Numbered from the stretch's first letter, positions 32,501 to 41,131 are shown. The stretch is 64,000 nt of DNA from DATFDN01 sp035685165 (GCA_035685165.1 DASRBI010000019.1:310001-374000); one strand, 5' to 3'. The notes: a model not told the origin generated them from the letters alone. Program-made: numbers and translations.

Positions 32501-33059
32501 CTACTGGAAGGCGGCAGGGCAGGGGAACGACCTTATCCTGTTTGCCGAGGACGGCGAAACCGAAGTCGCGCGCTTCAGCCTGCCGCGCCAGCCGCGCGAG
32601 GACGGCGAATGCATCGCCGATTTCGTGCGCGACGTGGACGACGGCGAGCGCGATGTGATTGCGCTGCAAGTCGTGACGGTCGGCCAGCAGGCCTCCGAGG
32701 TGGCGCGCGAATGGTTCTCCGATAACCGTTACCAGGATTATCTCTATCTGCACGGCCTGTCAGTGGAGATGGCCGAGGCGATGGCGGAATACGTGCACAA
32801 GCGCATCCGCGCCGAGCTGGGCTTCGCCGCCGAGGACGATCGCGAGATGGAGAAGATGCTGGCGCAAGGCTATCGCGGCTCGCGCTATTCGTTCGGCTAT
32901 CCCGCCTGCCCGAAGCTCGAGGACCAGGTGCCGCTGCTGCGCTTGCTGGACGCGGAGCGGATCGGGGTGTCGCTGTCAGACGAGTTTCAGTTGCACCCGG
33001 AGCAATCGACGAGCGCGATCGTTATTTTGAACCCGCGGGCGAAATATTTCTCGGTGTGA
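29574..33059 (+). CDS. metH: Methionine synthase, cobalamin-dependent
   Basis: The enzyme transfers a methyl group from methyltetrahydrofolate via cobalamin to homocysteine. It has 1161 residues and all modules. The homocysteine domain (about 1-310) shows zinc ligands Cys224 in GLNCATGP and Cys290/291 in GGCCGTDIPH. The pterin domain (about 340-600) includes FFAIGERCNANGSKKW. The B12 cap and binding domains contain DVHDIGKN at 730-737, with the cobalt-ligating His732. The C-terminal activation domain (about 930-1161) shows RGSRYSFGYPACP, which binds SAM. It is co-transcribed with the SahR-like regulator and depends on B12. Confidence 0.97.
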   Translation: MPRPHILDALRARVLLADGAMGTRAQALSLDIERDYWGHENCTDILTLSRPDLVREIHRGYFAAGADMVETNSFGASPVTLGEFGIADKAFEINQRAAELAREAAECFADGRDRFVLGSLGPGTKLPSLGAISYDALETALAVQCRGLIAGGVDAILIETCQDPLQIKAAVNGAKIARTELVRDVPVFVSVTVETTGTLLVGPDIAAAAAIVRALDVPLIGLNCATGPQEMAEHLRFLSQNWPGLLSVLPNAGLPELVDGRTHYPLGPAELASWLERFVAEDGVNLIGGCCGTDIPHIQALDAMLRRRGEPRPAPVARKAVWVPSVASLYQAVPLRQENAFFAIGERCNANGSKKWRELQEKGDWDGCVAMGREQAAEGSHALDVCTAFVGRDETAEMNEVIRRFTSAVNAPLVIDSTETPVIEAALKLHGGKPIINSINFEDGERHAADRLALARRFGAAVIALTIDEEGMAKTPERKLAVARRLVDFACTKFGLPQSDLLIDPLTFTIATGNEDDRKLGLWTLEGIKAIREAFPDIQIILGLSNISFGLNPAARAVLNSVFLDHAVRGGMTGAIVHASKIRPLHQIAAEEVAVAEDLIFDRRREGYDPLQRMLELFADRKAAEATKRKRAETAEERLKDRIVDGDRKGLTEDLDEALKNLPPLDIINNVLLDGMKVVGDLFGAGKMQLPFVLQSAETMKAAVAYLEPFMERVEGQEKGTIVLATVKGDVHDIGKNLVDIILTNNGYRVVNLGIKVPLADMLAAAKENRAHAIGMSGLLVKSTVVMRENLEEMTRQGLEIPVMLGGAALTRSYVEDDCVRAYACGRVAYARDAFDGLHLMDKVMGNGFDDYLAAVQAKRAGKARNTARTLGQADARAFRPVDVGAVQARRRRITRGVETPRPPFWGARVIEAAPKAIVPFINERSLYQFQWGFRKQGRSLDDFLGWAKQELRPVMKRMLTLCEAENILRPRAAYGYWKAAGQGNDLILFAEDGETEVARFSLPRQPREDGECIADFVRDVDDGERDVIALQVVTVGQQASEVAREWFSDNRYQDYLYLHGLSVEMAEAMAEYVHKRIRAELGFAAEDDREMEKMLAQGYRGSRYSFGYPACPKLEDQVPLLRLLDAERIGVSLSDEFQLHPEQSTSAIVILNPRAKYFSV

Positions 33060-33063
33060 CTGG

Positions 33064-33152
33064 TGTCATTGCACGGCCCATACGAAGTATGAGCCGAAGT
33101 GATCCCCTGCGGGCGGGAGATTGCTTCGCTTCGCTGGCGCAGCTCGCAACGA
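33064..33152. repeat. Palindromic repeat, class C
   Basis: GTCATTGC at the left and GCTCGCAACGAC at the right flank a region with GATTGCTTCGCTTCGCT. This matches the widespread alphaproteobacterial repeat that begins GTCATTGCGAGC and ends GCTCGCAATGAC. It separates convergent metH and hydrolase genes. A second copy lies between rpoB and rpoC (57940-58050). Confidence 0.6.
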
Positions 33153-33162
33153 CTTCAACAGC

Positions 33163-33966
33163 CTACTCAAGCGGCGCCACATCCAGCCGCACGGCAATTC
33201 CCTCCAACTCCGGGCGCGGCGGCTTGTAGCGCCGCATCACCTCGGGGTCGTGGCCCGGCACGATGTGCGCCATGCTCGGCGCGGCGGCGCGCAATAGGTC
33301 GAAGCCCTCCATCATCTGCCCGATATGCAGCGCGGTGGTGAACGGGCGGTAGGTCTCCATGTGCTCGTAGTAGTGCGTCACGTCGGAGGCGAGCACTACC
33401 CAGCCGCGCTGCGTGTGAATGCGGAGAAACTGGAGCCCGGCCGAATGGCCGGGAGCCGGGCGCAGCTCGATCCCCGGCGCGAGATCGAAGCGGCCGGCGA
33501 GCAGGTTCACCCGGCCGGCATAGTTCAGCCGCACGAGGCCCACCACGTCGTCCACCTCGAATGAATGGGCGAGCTGGCGGTATTTCATATAGCGTCCGAC
33601 CGCGAAGTGCAGCTCGGGCTCCTGCAAATGGAAGCGCGCGTGCGGGAACAGGTGGAAGTTACCGACATGGTCGTAATGCAGATGCGTCAGCACCACGTCT
33701 TGCACGTCCTCGGGCCGCACGCCGAACAGGGCGAGCGCTTCGACTGGGCAGCGTAGGAAGGTGCGCTTGCGCTTGCGCGCGACCGGCTCAGTGAAGCCGG
33801 CGTCGATCACCACCACGCGACCCGCACCCTTGGCGAGCCAGACGAAGTAATCCATCGGCATCGGCGCGTCGTGCGGATCGCCGCCGATGAAATGATCCGC
33901 CCGCCGTGCCTCGCGCGTGGCGTAGCGGATCGCGTATAGTTCGTATTCGGGAAGGTCCGCGGTCAT
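33163..33966 (-). CDS. Metallo-beta-lactamase-fold hydrolase (N-acyl homoserine lactonase-like)
   Basis: The protein has 267 residues with the dizinc motif THLHYDHVGN at 94-103, preceded by VVVIDAGFTEP and followed by GHSAGLQF and IVPGHDPEVM. The order and length fit the AttM/AiiA-like lactonase group, which opens the lactone of acyl-homoserine lactone signals, but the fold also covers other lactonases and phosphodiesterases. It lies 66 bases downstream of pstA on the same strand, where pstB would normally be. Whether it is read with the pst genes is not clear. Confidence 0.8.
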   Translation of the reverse strand: MTADLPEYELYAIRYATREARRADHFIGGDPHDAPMPMDYFVWLAKGAGRVVVIDAGFTEPVARKRKRTFLRCPVEALALFGVRPEDVQDVVLTHLHYDHVGNFHLFPHARFHLQEPELHFAVGRYMKYRQLAHSFEVDDVVGLVRLNYAGRVNLLAGRFDLAPGIELRPAPGHSAGLQFLRIHTQRGWVVLASDVTHYYEHMETYRPFTTALHIGQMMEGFDLLRAAAPSMAHIVPGHDPEVMRRYKPPRPELEGIAVRLDVAPLE

Positions 33967-34032
33967 AGGCTGCTCTCCCGCGCCGGTGCGGGTAAAGCTT
34001 GCCAGCCTGCGGCGGCGGGGGGAAGCGGGCGC

Positions 34033-34929
34033 TCAGCGGCGCGACATCGCGGTGCGCGCGGCGATGCTGATGAGCAGCACCATGAACGTCACCAGGAACG
34101 CTGCCGCGTAGGCGAGCGCGTTGGCGGACGCGAACGGCTCGTTGATGAAGGCCCAGATGGCGTAAGTCAGATAGCCCAGCGGAGCGTGGGTGAACTTGCC
34201 GGTCCAGAGATAGTCCGACCAGCCGGCGGTGTAGATCAGCGGCGCGGTTTCGCCGATCGAGATCGCGAAGGCGAGCAGGATACCGGTGAGTACCCCGGGC
34301 AGCGCCGCCGGCAGCGCGATCTGGAATGCGACGCGCCCGTCCCCGGCGCCGAGCGCGTACGCCGCCTCCTTCAGCGCGTTCGGCACCTGCAAGAGCGCAA
34401 GTTCGGTCGAGCGGCAGATATAGGGCAGGCAGAGAATGCCGATCGTGATGGCGGCGGCTGCGAGCGAAAATCCCCAGCCGGCCAGCTCGACCATCGTGAT
34501 ATAGCCGAAATAGCCGAGCACAATGGAGGGAACGCCGACCAGCACGTCGGAGAGGAAGCGGATCGTTTTCGCCCACCAAGTATAGCTGAACAGGGCGATG
34601 TAGAGCCCCGCGCCGACGCCAAGCGGGATGGCAAGCAGCATCGAACCGACGCCGATCAGCAGCGTGCCCTCGATCGCGTTCAGCAGCCCGCCGCCCGTGC
34701 CCTGCGTGACATGGGTGAAGATTTCCGGCCGCAGCGCGGTGATGCCGCGCCAGAACACGAGCAGCAGGATCCAGAGCATGGCGACGCTGAGCAGGCCGAG
34801 TGCGAGCCCGCACAGGCCCCAGCCAATGATCCCCCGCGCCCGGCGGCGGCGCAGGCGCGCGAGCCGCGCCGGGTTCCAGCCGGAGCCACCGATTGTGCTC
34901 GGATCGCGCGCGGCGACGACCCGCTGCAC
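34033..34929 (-). CDS. pstA: Phosphate ABC transporter permease PstA
   Basis: This 298-residue inner-membrane protein has about six spans. It is the partner permease of PstC in high-affinity phosphate uptake. PstA signatures include FTHVTQGTGGGLLNAIEGT, VGVPSIVLGYFGY and the EAA-like ABC-binding loop ALKEAAYALGAGDGRVAFQI with ISIGETAPLIYTAG. Its ATG is two bases before the pstC stop. No pstB ATPase follows. Confidence 0.93.
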   Translation of the reverse strand: MQRVVAARDPSTIGGSGWNPARLARLRRRRARGIIGWGLCGLALGLLSVAMLWILLLVFWRGITALRPEIFTHVTQGTGGGLLNAIEGTLLIGVGSMLLAIPLGVGAGLYIALFSYTWWAKTIRFLSDVLVGVPSIVLGYFGYITMVELAGWGFSLAAAAITIGILCLPYICRSTELALLQVPNALKEAAYALGAGDGRVAFQIALPAALPGVLTGILLAFAISIGETAPLIYTAGWSDYLWTGKFTHAPLGYLTYAIWAFINEPFASANALAYAAAFLVTFMVLLISIAARTAMSRR

Positions 34930-34931
34930 GG

Positions 34932-35885
34932 TCAGGCCCTCGCCGTGCGCGTCTTGTAGAGCACGAAGCGGGCGGCGGAATTCACCGCGATCGAAATCAC
35001 CGACAGCACGAGCGCCACTTCGGCGAGCGAGCGCACCGCCAGCCCCGACGGATCCTGCAGCGCGCTATCGAGCTGGGAGACGATGAACGCCGCCATCGTC
35101 GAAATGGGCGAGTAGATGTTGGGCGGTAGGTAATTGAGCGCGTTGCCGCTCACCATCAGCACCGCCATTGTCTCGCCGAGTGCGCGGCCGGTGGCGAGGA
35201 TCGTTACGCCGATCAGTACCGCGCGCACGCCGGGCAACACGACGCGCCAGACCGTCTCGAACTTGGTGGCCCCCAGCGCGGCGGCCGATTCGCGCACCAC
35301 CATCGGCTCGGCGACGATTGCATCGCGCAAGGTCGCGGCGATCAGTGGCACGATCATGAGCGAGAGAACGAGCCCCGCGGTGAGCAGGCCGTAGCCGCTG
35401 CCGTAGGGCGGCTGGAAGAACGGCACGAACCAGAGCGCGCCGGCGAACGCGGGAAACACGTAATGCCCGAGCAGCGGGATCAGCACCGCGAAACCCCAGA
35501 GCCCGAACACAACGCTCGGCACGGCGGCCAGAAGCTCGACACAGAACGAGACCCAGAGGCGCAGCCGCCCCGGCACCGCTTCGGCGAGGAACACAGCCGT
35601 GCCGATGCCGACCGGCACGGCGATGATCAGCGCGATCAAGGTGGACAAAAGCGTGCCTACGATCAGGAACAGGATGCCGTAATGCGCGCCCGGCATCACC
35701 TGTACGCCGCCCCGCGTGATCGGCTCGGCGTACAGGTTGCCGAGGCTCCAGGTGTTGCGGGTGACGAACCCCCAACCGTTGAAGCGGATCGCCGGCCAGC
35801 TATAGCTTGCAAGGAACGCCAGGATCGCGACGATGCTTGCCGGCAGCACGCCCGCGACCAGCGCGAGCCAGGTGCGAAACCTCAC
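34932..35885 (-). CDS. pstC: Phosphate ABC transporter permease PstC
   Basis: This 317-residue inner-membrane permease has six spans. Typical PstC motifs include SYSWPAIRFNGWGFVT, ELLAAVPSVVFGLWG and the cytoplasmic loop ESAAALGATKFETVWRVVLPG (binds PstB), followed by ILATGRALGETMAVLMVSG. The start overlaps the pstS stop by four bases, a sign of coupling. It lies between pstS and pstA. Confidence 0.94.
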   Translation of the reverse strand: MRFRTWLALVAGVLPASIVAILAFLASYSWPAIRFNGWGFVTRNTWSLGNLYAEPITRGGVQVMPGAHYGILFLIVGTLLSTLIALIIAVPVGIGTAVFLAEAVPGRLRLWVSFCVELLAAVPSVVFGLWGFAVLIPLLGHYVFPAFAGALWFVPFFQPPYGSGYGLLTAGLVLSLMIVPLIAATLRDAIVAEPMVVRESAAALGATKFETVWRVVLPGVRAVLIGVTILATGRALGETMAVLMVSGNALNYLPPNIYSPISTMAAFIVSQLDSALQDPSGLAVRSLAEVALVLSVISIAVNSAARFVLYKTRTARA

Positions 35886-36976
35886 TGGCGCGCCTCGTCT
35901 CCGCTCCCTTGGATCTGGTTGATCAACGTGGCGCTGAGCTGCCGCACCTGCTCAGGCAAAGCCACGAAGCTCACCTGATCGAGAAATGACGCCTGATTGC
36001 CGCCGTCGGGCGCGATTGCCCAGGACAAGAACGCCTTGAGCGTCGAGGCCGCGGCCGCGTTGGACTGGCGGGACTTCACGATCGCATATTCGTAGTTGAT
36101 GATCGGATACGAGTCGTCGCCCGGGGCGAAGATCAGGCTGACGCGCCCGTCCTTCGGGGTGTCGGTGATCTTACTCGCCGCCGCGGCCTGAACGGTTCTT
36201 GCCGAGGACAGCACGAACTTGCCGGCCTTGTTTTCGAGCGCCGCCTCGCCGAGCTTCTCGTCCTCGATCGCCTTCTTGAAGCTGATGCCGATATAGGCGA
36301 TCGAATATTCGTTGCCCTTGAGCGCGCTGATCATGCCCTGGTTCCCGGTCGCGCCGATCGCCCCCGGGGCGGCGGGCCAGCTAATCGTGGTGCCGTAGGC
36401 GATGTCGTTCATCCAGTCGGGCGTGCTGAACGACAGATACTGCGTGAAGATGAAGGTATCGCCGCTGCCGTCGGTGCGGTGGATGGTGATGATCGGATGA
36501 TCCGGCAGCTTCACGCTGGGATTGAGCTTGGCGATCGCCGCGTCGTTCCAGGTCTTGATCTTGCCTTGATAAATGCCGGCGAGTACCGGCCCGCTGAGCT
36601 TGAGATGATCGCCATTCAGGCCGGGCAGGTTGTAGTTGACCATCTGGCTCGAAATAGCGAGCGGGATGTTCAGCATGTCGGGATGCTGCTTCATCATCGC
36701 GTCGGCGAGATAGGCGTCGGAGGCGCCGATCTGCGCCAGCCCCGACACCGCCTCGGAAATTCCGGTGCCGCTGCCGGTGCTCTGCGTGGTGATCTTCACG
36801 CCGGGATGCGCCTGCGAATAAGCCGGCACCCAAAGGTTGAACAGCGGATAGAGAAGGGAGGAGCCGGTTTCGAGCAGCGTCACGTCGTCGGCGCGGGCGG
36901 GCGCGGCGGCCCCAGCCAGGCCGAGCCCGGCCGCGATTATCCCGACGGCGACGAACCGGCGTCGATTGATTGACAT
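35882..36976 (-). CDS. pstS: Phosphate ABC transporter substrate-binding protein PstS
   Basis: The protein has 364 residues with a signal peptide (MSINRRRFVAVGIIAAGLGL and the AAAPARA site). It captures phosphate in the periplasm. Motifs typical of PstS include ETGSSLLYPLFN, TTQSTGSGTGISEAV (phosphate-binding Ser/Thr), the RTDGSGDTFIFTQYLS loop, and the GNQGMISALK segment. It heads the pstSCA operon. I see no clear PhoB box (two direct CTGTCAT repeats) in the 230 bases upstream. Confidence 0.94.
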   Translation of the reverse strand: MSINRRRFVAVGIIAAGLGLAGAAAPARADDVTLLETGSSLLYPLFNLWVPAYSQAHPGVKITTQSTGSGTGISEAVSGLAQIGASDAYLADAMMKQHPDMLNIPLAISSQMVNYNLPGLNGDHLKLSGPVLAGIYQGKIKTWNDAAIAKLNPSVKLPDHPIITIHRTDGSGDTFIFTQYLSFSTPDWMNDIAYGTTISWPAAPGAIGATGNQGMISALKGNEYSIAYIGISFKKAIEDEKLGEAALENKAGKFVLSSARTVQAAAASKITDTPKDGRVSLIFAPGDDSYPIINYEYAIVKSRQSNAAAASTLKAFLSWAIAPDGGNQASFLDQVSFVALPEQVRQLSATLINQIQGSGDEARQ

Positions 36977-37208
36977 TCAGCATTTCCTCTGCGGACAGTC
37001 GGAGGTCCGACGGACCCCGGCGGCCGGAATGGCCCGCGGCGCCTATAGGGTCTCGGCCCGGAGGGAAGGGTTAAGTTTCCATGACGACGCGGCGGCGGGG
37101 TTCATCCCGCCGCCGCCCGCCGGGTCCCTCAGGTGATCGCGGGCGGAGTTGTTGCGAAGCGCCGTCGCTCTGGCGAGGCCGCAACAGGACCGGATCCGAG
37201 CGTCCTAC

Positions 37209-37670
37209 CTAAGCGAGCGAATCCAGCGCCGATTGCAGGATCCAGGCGGCCGCGGCGCGGTCGGCGGCCCGCGACCGCTCTCCGCGGCTGAGGTCGGCCT
37301 CGCCGATCAGGAAGCGGTTCACCGCCGCCGAGGACAGCCGCTCGTCCCACAGCGCGCCCGGCAGGCCGGTCGCCTCGGTGAGCGCGAGCGCCCAGTCGCG
37401 CGCCGATTGCGCGGCCGGTCCGACGCTGCCGTCCATCGACAGCGGCCAGCCGAACACCAGCCCGCCCACCCCTTCCTTCGCTGCGACCGTCCCGATCGCC
37501 CGCGCCGCCGCGGCGAGCTTGCCGCGCGCCAGTACGCCGTAGGGCGTTGCGATCCGCCGCCCGACATCGGAGAGCGCGAGCCCGATGCGTTTCGTGCCCG
37601 GATCGATGCCGAGCAGGCGCTGTTGCGGTGCGAGTCGGGCGGCGAGCTCCGGCAGGTTGAACAGCGCCAT
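37209..37670 (-). CDS. ruvX: Pre-16S rRNA nuclease YqgF (RuvX) family
   Basis: The protein has 153 residues from ATG 37670. It is the RNase H-fold protein that trims the 5' end of 16S rRNA precursors, originally described as a Holliday resolvase homologue. The first acidic residue is in LLGIDPGTKRIGLALSD (Asp23). VFGWPLSMDGSVG and LWDERLSSAAVNRFL are family motifs, with another acidic residue near AADRAAAAWIL. It is divergent from gatC with 44 bases between starts. This neighbourhood is common in alphaproteobacteria. Confidence 0.92.
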   Translation of the reverse strand: MALFNLPELAARLAPQQRLLGIDPGTKRIGLALSDVGRRIATPYGVLARGKLAAAARAIGTVAAKEGVGGLVFGWPLSMDGSVGPAAQSARDWALALTEATGLPGALWDERLSSAAVNRFLIGEADLSRGERSRAADRAAAAWILQSALDSLA

Positions 37671-37714
37671 AGCGGCCGTTATGGTCCGCGCCCTTCCCGC
37701 AACCAAGGACGCCC

Positions 37715-38002
37715 ATGTCGCTCGACCTCGCGACGGTACGCCGTATTGCCGTGCTCGCCCGCATCGGCCTCGAGGAGGACGAGGCGGAGCGGCTGCGCCA
37801 GGACCTCAACACCATCCTCGGCTGGATCGAGCAACTGAACGAGGTGGACGTCGAGGGCGTCGCGCCGCTCACGGGCGCGGCGCAGATGGCGCTCAAGATG
37901 CGCGAGGATGTGGTGGCGGACGGGGGCTATCCCGAGCTTGTGCTGGCCAACGCGCCGGAGCGGATCGGCGATTATTTCGCCGTGCCGAAAGTGGTGGAAT
38001 GA
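37715..38002 (+). CDS. gatC: Glutamyl/aspartyl-tRNA amidotransferase subunit C
   Basis: This 95-residue subunit stabilises GatA and links it with GatB in the tRNA-dependent amidotransferase. Typical stretches are TVRRIAVLARIGLEEDEAERL, LNTILGWIEQLNEVD, VAPLTG and the C-terminal ANAPERIGDYFAVPKVVE. The gene overlaps gatA by four bases (ATGA). GatCAB makes Gln-tRNA and/or Asn-tRNA by converting misacylated precursors. Confidence 0.95.
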   Translation: MSLDLATVRRIAVLARIGLEEDEAERLRQDLNTILGWIEQLNEVDVEGVAPLTGAAQMALKMREDVVADGGYPELVLANAPERIGDYFAVPKVVE

Positions 38003-39480
38003 GCCTGACCGACCTGACGATCGCCGAGGCGCGGGCGCGGCTGCGCGCGGGCGAGATCACCGCGCGCGCACTGACCGAGGCGCATCTTGCCGCCATCGGC
38101 GCGCTCAATGCGCGGCTCAACGCTTTCATAACCGTCACCGAAGAGCAGGCGCTGGCGCAGGCCGATGCGGCGGATGCGGCGCTGGCGCGCGGCGAGCACG
38201 GCGCGCTCACGGGCATTCCGCTCGCCATCAAGGACCTGTTCTGCACCACGGGGGTCCGTACCACGGCGGGCAGCGCCATTCTCAGCCCGTTCGTGCCGCC
38301 CTACGAGAGCACCGTCACCGCCAACCTGCTGCGCGAAGGCGCAGTGTTTCTCGGCAAGACCAATCTCGACGAGTTCGCGATGGGCTCGTCCAACATGACC
38401 TCGGCCTATGGGCCGGTGGAAAACCCGTGGAAGCGGCGCCAGGACGACTCCGCGGTCCTGGTTCCGGGCGGGTCCTCGGGCGGCTCGGCCGCAGCGGTTG
38501 CGGCGCGGCTGGCGATGGGCGCCACGGGGACCGACACCGGCGGCTCGATCCGTCAGCCCGCGAGCTTCTGCGGTATCGTGGGGATGAAACCGACCTACGG
38601 GCGCTGCTCGCGCTGGGGCGTGGTGGCGTTCGCCTCCTCGCTCGACCATCCGGGGCCGTTCGCGCGCACAGTGGAGGACGCGGCGATTCTGCTCGGCGCG
38701 ATGGCCGGGCACGATCCCAAGGATTCCACCAGCGCCGATGTGCCGGTGCCGGATTTCGCCGCCGCCTGCGGGCGTTCTGTGAAGGGGCTGCGCATCGGCA
38801 TCCCGCGCGAATACCGCGCCGACGGGATGCCGGGCGAGATCGAGGCGCTGTGGCAGCAGGGTGTGGCGTGGCTGCGCGACGCCGGGGCCGAGGTGGTCGA
38901 GGTCTCGTTGCCGCACACCAAATACGGGCTGCCGACCTATTATATCGTCGCGCCCGCCGAGGCGTCGTCGAACCTCGCCCGCTATGACGGGGTGCGGTTC
39001 GGCCATCGCGCCGAGGGCGGCGAGGATTTGCGCGCGCTCTATCAGCGCACCCGCGCCGAAGGGTTCGGGGCGGAGGTGCGCCGGCGCGTGATGATCGGCA
39101 CCTATGTGCTCTCGGCGGGCTATTACGACGCGTATTATCTGCGCGCGCAGAAGGTGCGGGCGCTCATTCTGCGTGACTTCACCGAGGCGTTCGCCAAGGT
39201 GGATGCGCTGCTCGCTCCGACCGCCCCCTCGGCCGCCTTCGCGCAGGGCGAGAATGCCGACGATCCGGTGAAGATGTACCTGAACGACGTGTTCACCGTC
39301 CCCGCCAACCTTGCCGGGGTGCCGGGGATCTCGGTCCCCGCCGGGCTCGACGCCAACGGACTGCCGCTCGGGTTGCAGGTGATCGGCAAGCCCTTCGACG
39401 AGGAGACGGTGTTTGCCGTCGGCGCGGCGCTGGAGCGGGCGGCGGGGGTCGAGGCCCTGCCGGCGCTGCGGGCAACATGA
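37999..39480 (+). CDS. gatA: Glutamyl/aspartyl-tRNA amidotransferase subunit A
   Basis: This 493-residue amidase releases ammonia from glutamine for GatB. The Ser-cisSer-Lys triad is visible: Lys78 in PLAIKDLF, the GGSSGGSAAAVAA loop (Ser159/160), and the nucleophile Ser183 in TDTGGSIRQPAS. Its length and C-terminal NLAGVPGISVPAGLD match the family. It starts within the gatC stop; gatB follows after 109 bases. Confidence 0.96.
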   Translation: MSLTDLTIAEARARLRAGEITARALTEAHLAAIGALNARLNAFITVTEEQALAQADAADAALARGEHGALTGIPLAIKDLFCTTGVRTTAGSAILSPFVPPYESTVTANLLREGAVFLGKTNLDEFAMGSSNMTSAYGPVENPWKRRQDDSAVLVPGGSSGGSAAAVAARLAMGATGTDTGGSIRQPASFCGIVGMKPTYGRCSRWGVVAFASSLDHPGPFARTVEDAAILLGAMAGHDPKDSTSADVPVPDFAAACGRSVKGLRIGIPREYRADGMPGEIEALWQQGVAWLRDAGAEVVEVSLPHTKYGLPTYYIVAPAEASSNLARYDGVRFGHRAEGGEDLRALYQRTRAEGFGAEVRRRVMIGTYVLSAGYYDAYYLRAQKVRALILRDFTEAFAKVDALLAPTAPSAAFAQGENADDPVKMYLNDVFTVPANLAGVPGISVPAGLDANGLPLGLQVIGKPFDEETVFAVGAALERAAGVEALPALRAT

Positions 39481-39589
39481 CGATAGAGCGGGATGAGCGA
39501 AGCGTTCTCGCCGGCTGGGAGCGAGATGGCGGGAAACGTCCGCCTTACGGCGACCCATCCCGCCCTACGCTATACGGAGCGATCAGCGG

Positions 39590-41041
39590 ATGACCTACAC
39601 GATCGAAGGCAAGACCGGGCCGTGGGAAGTGGTGATCGGGCTCGAGGTCCATGCCCAGGTGATCTCCAAGGCCAAGCTCTTCTCCGGCGCCGCCACCGAT
39701 TTCGGCGCCGAGCCCAATTCGCAAGTCAGCTTCGTCGATGCCGCCTTTCCGGGAATGCTGCCGGTGATCAACCGCGAGTGCGTGGCGCAGGCCGTTCGCA
39801 CCGGCCTCGGGCTGAAGGCGCACATCAATCTGGTCAGCCGGTTCGACCGCAAGAACTACTTCTACGCCGACCTGCCGGCCGGCTATCAGATCAGCCAGTA
39901 CCAGCACCCGATCGTCGGCCAGGGAAAGATCGAGATCCAGCTTGCCGACGGCACGACGAAGGAAATCGGCATCACGCGGCTGCATCTGGAGCAGGATGCG
40001 GGAAAGTCGCTGCATGATCAGCATCCCACGAAATCGCTGATCGACCTCAACCGCGCCGGGGTGGCGCTGATGGAGATCGTGAGCGAGCCCGATCTCCGTA
40101 GCCCGGAGGAGGCGGGCGCCTATCTGCGCAAGCTGCGGACGATCCTGCGCTATCTCGGCACCTGCGACGGAAACATGGAAGAAGGCTCGCTGCGGGCCGA
40201 CGTGAACGTGTCGGTACGCAAGCACGGCGAGCCGTTCCGCACCCGCTGCGAAGTGAAGAACGTCAACTCCATCCGCTTCGTGATGCAGGCGATTGAGGCC
40301 GAAGCGAAGCGGCAGGTGGAGGTGTGGGAATCCGGGGGCGCGGTGGATCAGGAAACACGGCTGTTCGAGCCCGCGCGCGGCATCACTCGCTCGATGCGCT
40401 CCAAGGAGGATGCGCACGATTACCGCTATTTCCCCGATCCCGATCTGCTGCCGCTCGTCTTGGAGGAGGACTGGGTGGCGGCGCTGCGCGCGAGCCTGCC
40501 CGAACTGCCCGACGAGAAGCGGCTTCGCTTCATGCGCGATTACGGCCTCTCCGCCTACGACGCCGCGGTGTTGGTGGCGGAGAAGGAAACGGCCGCCTTT
40601 TACGAGACCGTGGCCAGGGGGCGCGATCCCAAGCTCGCGGCGAACTGGGTGATGGGCGATTTGTTCGCGGCGCTGAACGCGACCGGCCGCACGATCGCGA
40701 CCAGTCCGGTGAGTGCCGACAATCTCGGCCGCCTGCTCGACCTGATCGCCGACGGCACGATCAACGGCCGCATCGCCAAAGAAGTGTTCGAGGCGATGGT
40801 GGAAACCGGGGAAGAGCCGGGCGCGATCGTGGACCGGCGCGGGTTGCGCCAGGTGACCGATACCGGGGCGATCGACGCGGCGGTGGAACAGGTGCTCGCC
40901 GCCAATGCGGACAAGGTCGCCGAATACAAGGGCGGCAAGGACAAGCTGTTTGGCTTCTTCGTCGGCCAGGTGATGAAGGCGATGGCGGGCAAGGGCAACC
41001 CGGTGCTGGTGAACGAGCGGCTCAAGGCCCGGCTTTCCTAG
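39590..41041 (+). CDS. gatB: Glutamyl/aspartyl-tRNA amidotransferase subunit B
   Basis: This 483-residue subunit phosphorylates and amidates the misacylated aminoacyl-tRNA. The N-terminal cradle domain includes WEVVIGLEVHAQVISKAKLFS, FDRKNYFYADLPAGYQISQ, and LHLEQDAGKSLHD. The C-terminal YqeY-like domain binds tRNA. It completes gatCAB, with a 109-base spacer after gatA and a class B hairpin directly after its stop. Confidence 0.96.
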   Translation: MTYTIEGKTGPWEVVIGLEVHAQVISKAKLFSGAATDFGAEPNSQVSFVDAAFPGMLPVINRECVAQAVRTGLGLKAHINLVSRFDRKNYFYADLPAGYQISQYQHPIVGQGKIEIQLADGTTKEIGITRLHLEQDAGKSLHDQHPTKSLIDLNRAGVALMEIVSEPDLRSPEEAGAYLRKLRTILRYLGTCDGNMEEGSLRADVNVSVRKHGEPFRTRCEVKNVNSIRFVMQAIEAEAKRQVEVWESGGAVDQETRLFEPARGITRSMRSKEDAHDYRYFPDPDLLPLVLEEDWVAALRASLPELPDEKRLRFMRDYGLSAYDAAVLVAEKETAAFYETVARGRDPKLAANWVMGDLFAALNATGRTIATSPVSADNLGRLLDLIADGTINGRIAKEVFEAMVETGEEPGAIVDRRGLRQVTDTGAIDAAVEQVLAANADKVAEYKGGKDKLFGFFVGQVMKAMAGKGNPVLVNERLKARLS

Positions 41042-41045
41042 GCGC

Positions 41046-41081
41046 GCCCTCACCCGGCCCCGCGCAGCGCCGGGTGAGGGC
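41046..41081. repeat. Class B palindrome after gatB
   Basis: GCCCTCACCCGGC (41046-41058) pairs perfectly with GCCGGGTGAGGGC (41069-41081) around a 10-base loop. It may aid transcript ending or stability, but it lacks a U-tract. It has the same arms as the repeat at 19617-19710. Confidence 0.75.
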
Positions 41082-41131
41082 ATGCACCGCTAACCGTTCC
41101 TTCATCGGCGCCTGCTTTCCTTCGTCGACCG

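Noticed and set aside
33080..33094. CATAC-GAA-GTATG palindrome as an operator
   Set aside because: It lies within the class C repeat between convergent genes, where no promoter is expected.
36977..37208. PhoB box upstream of pstS
   Set aside because: No pair of CTGTCAT-like direct repeats with 11-bp spacing could be found by eye.
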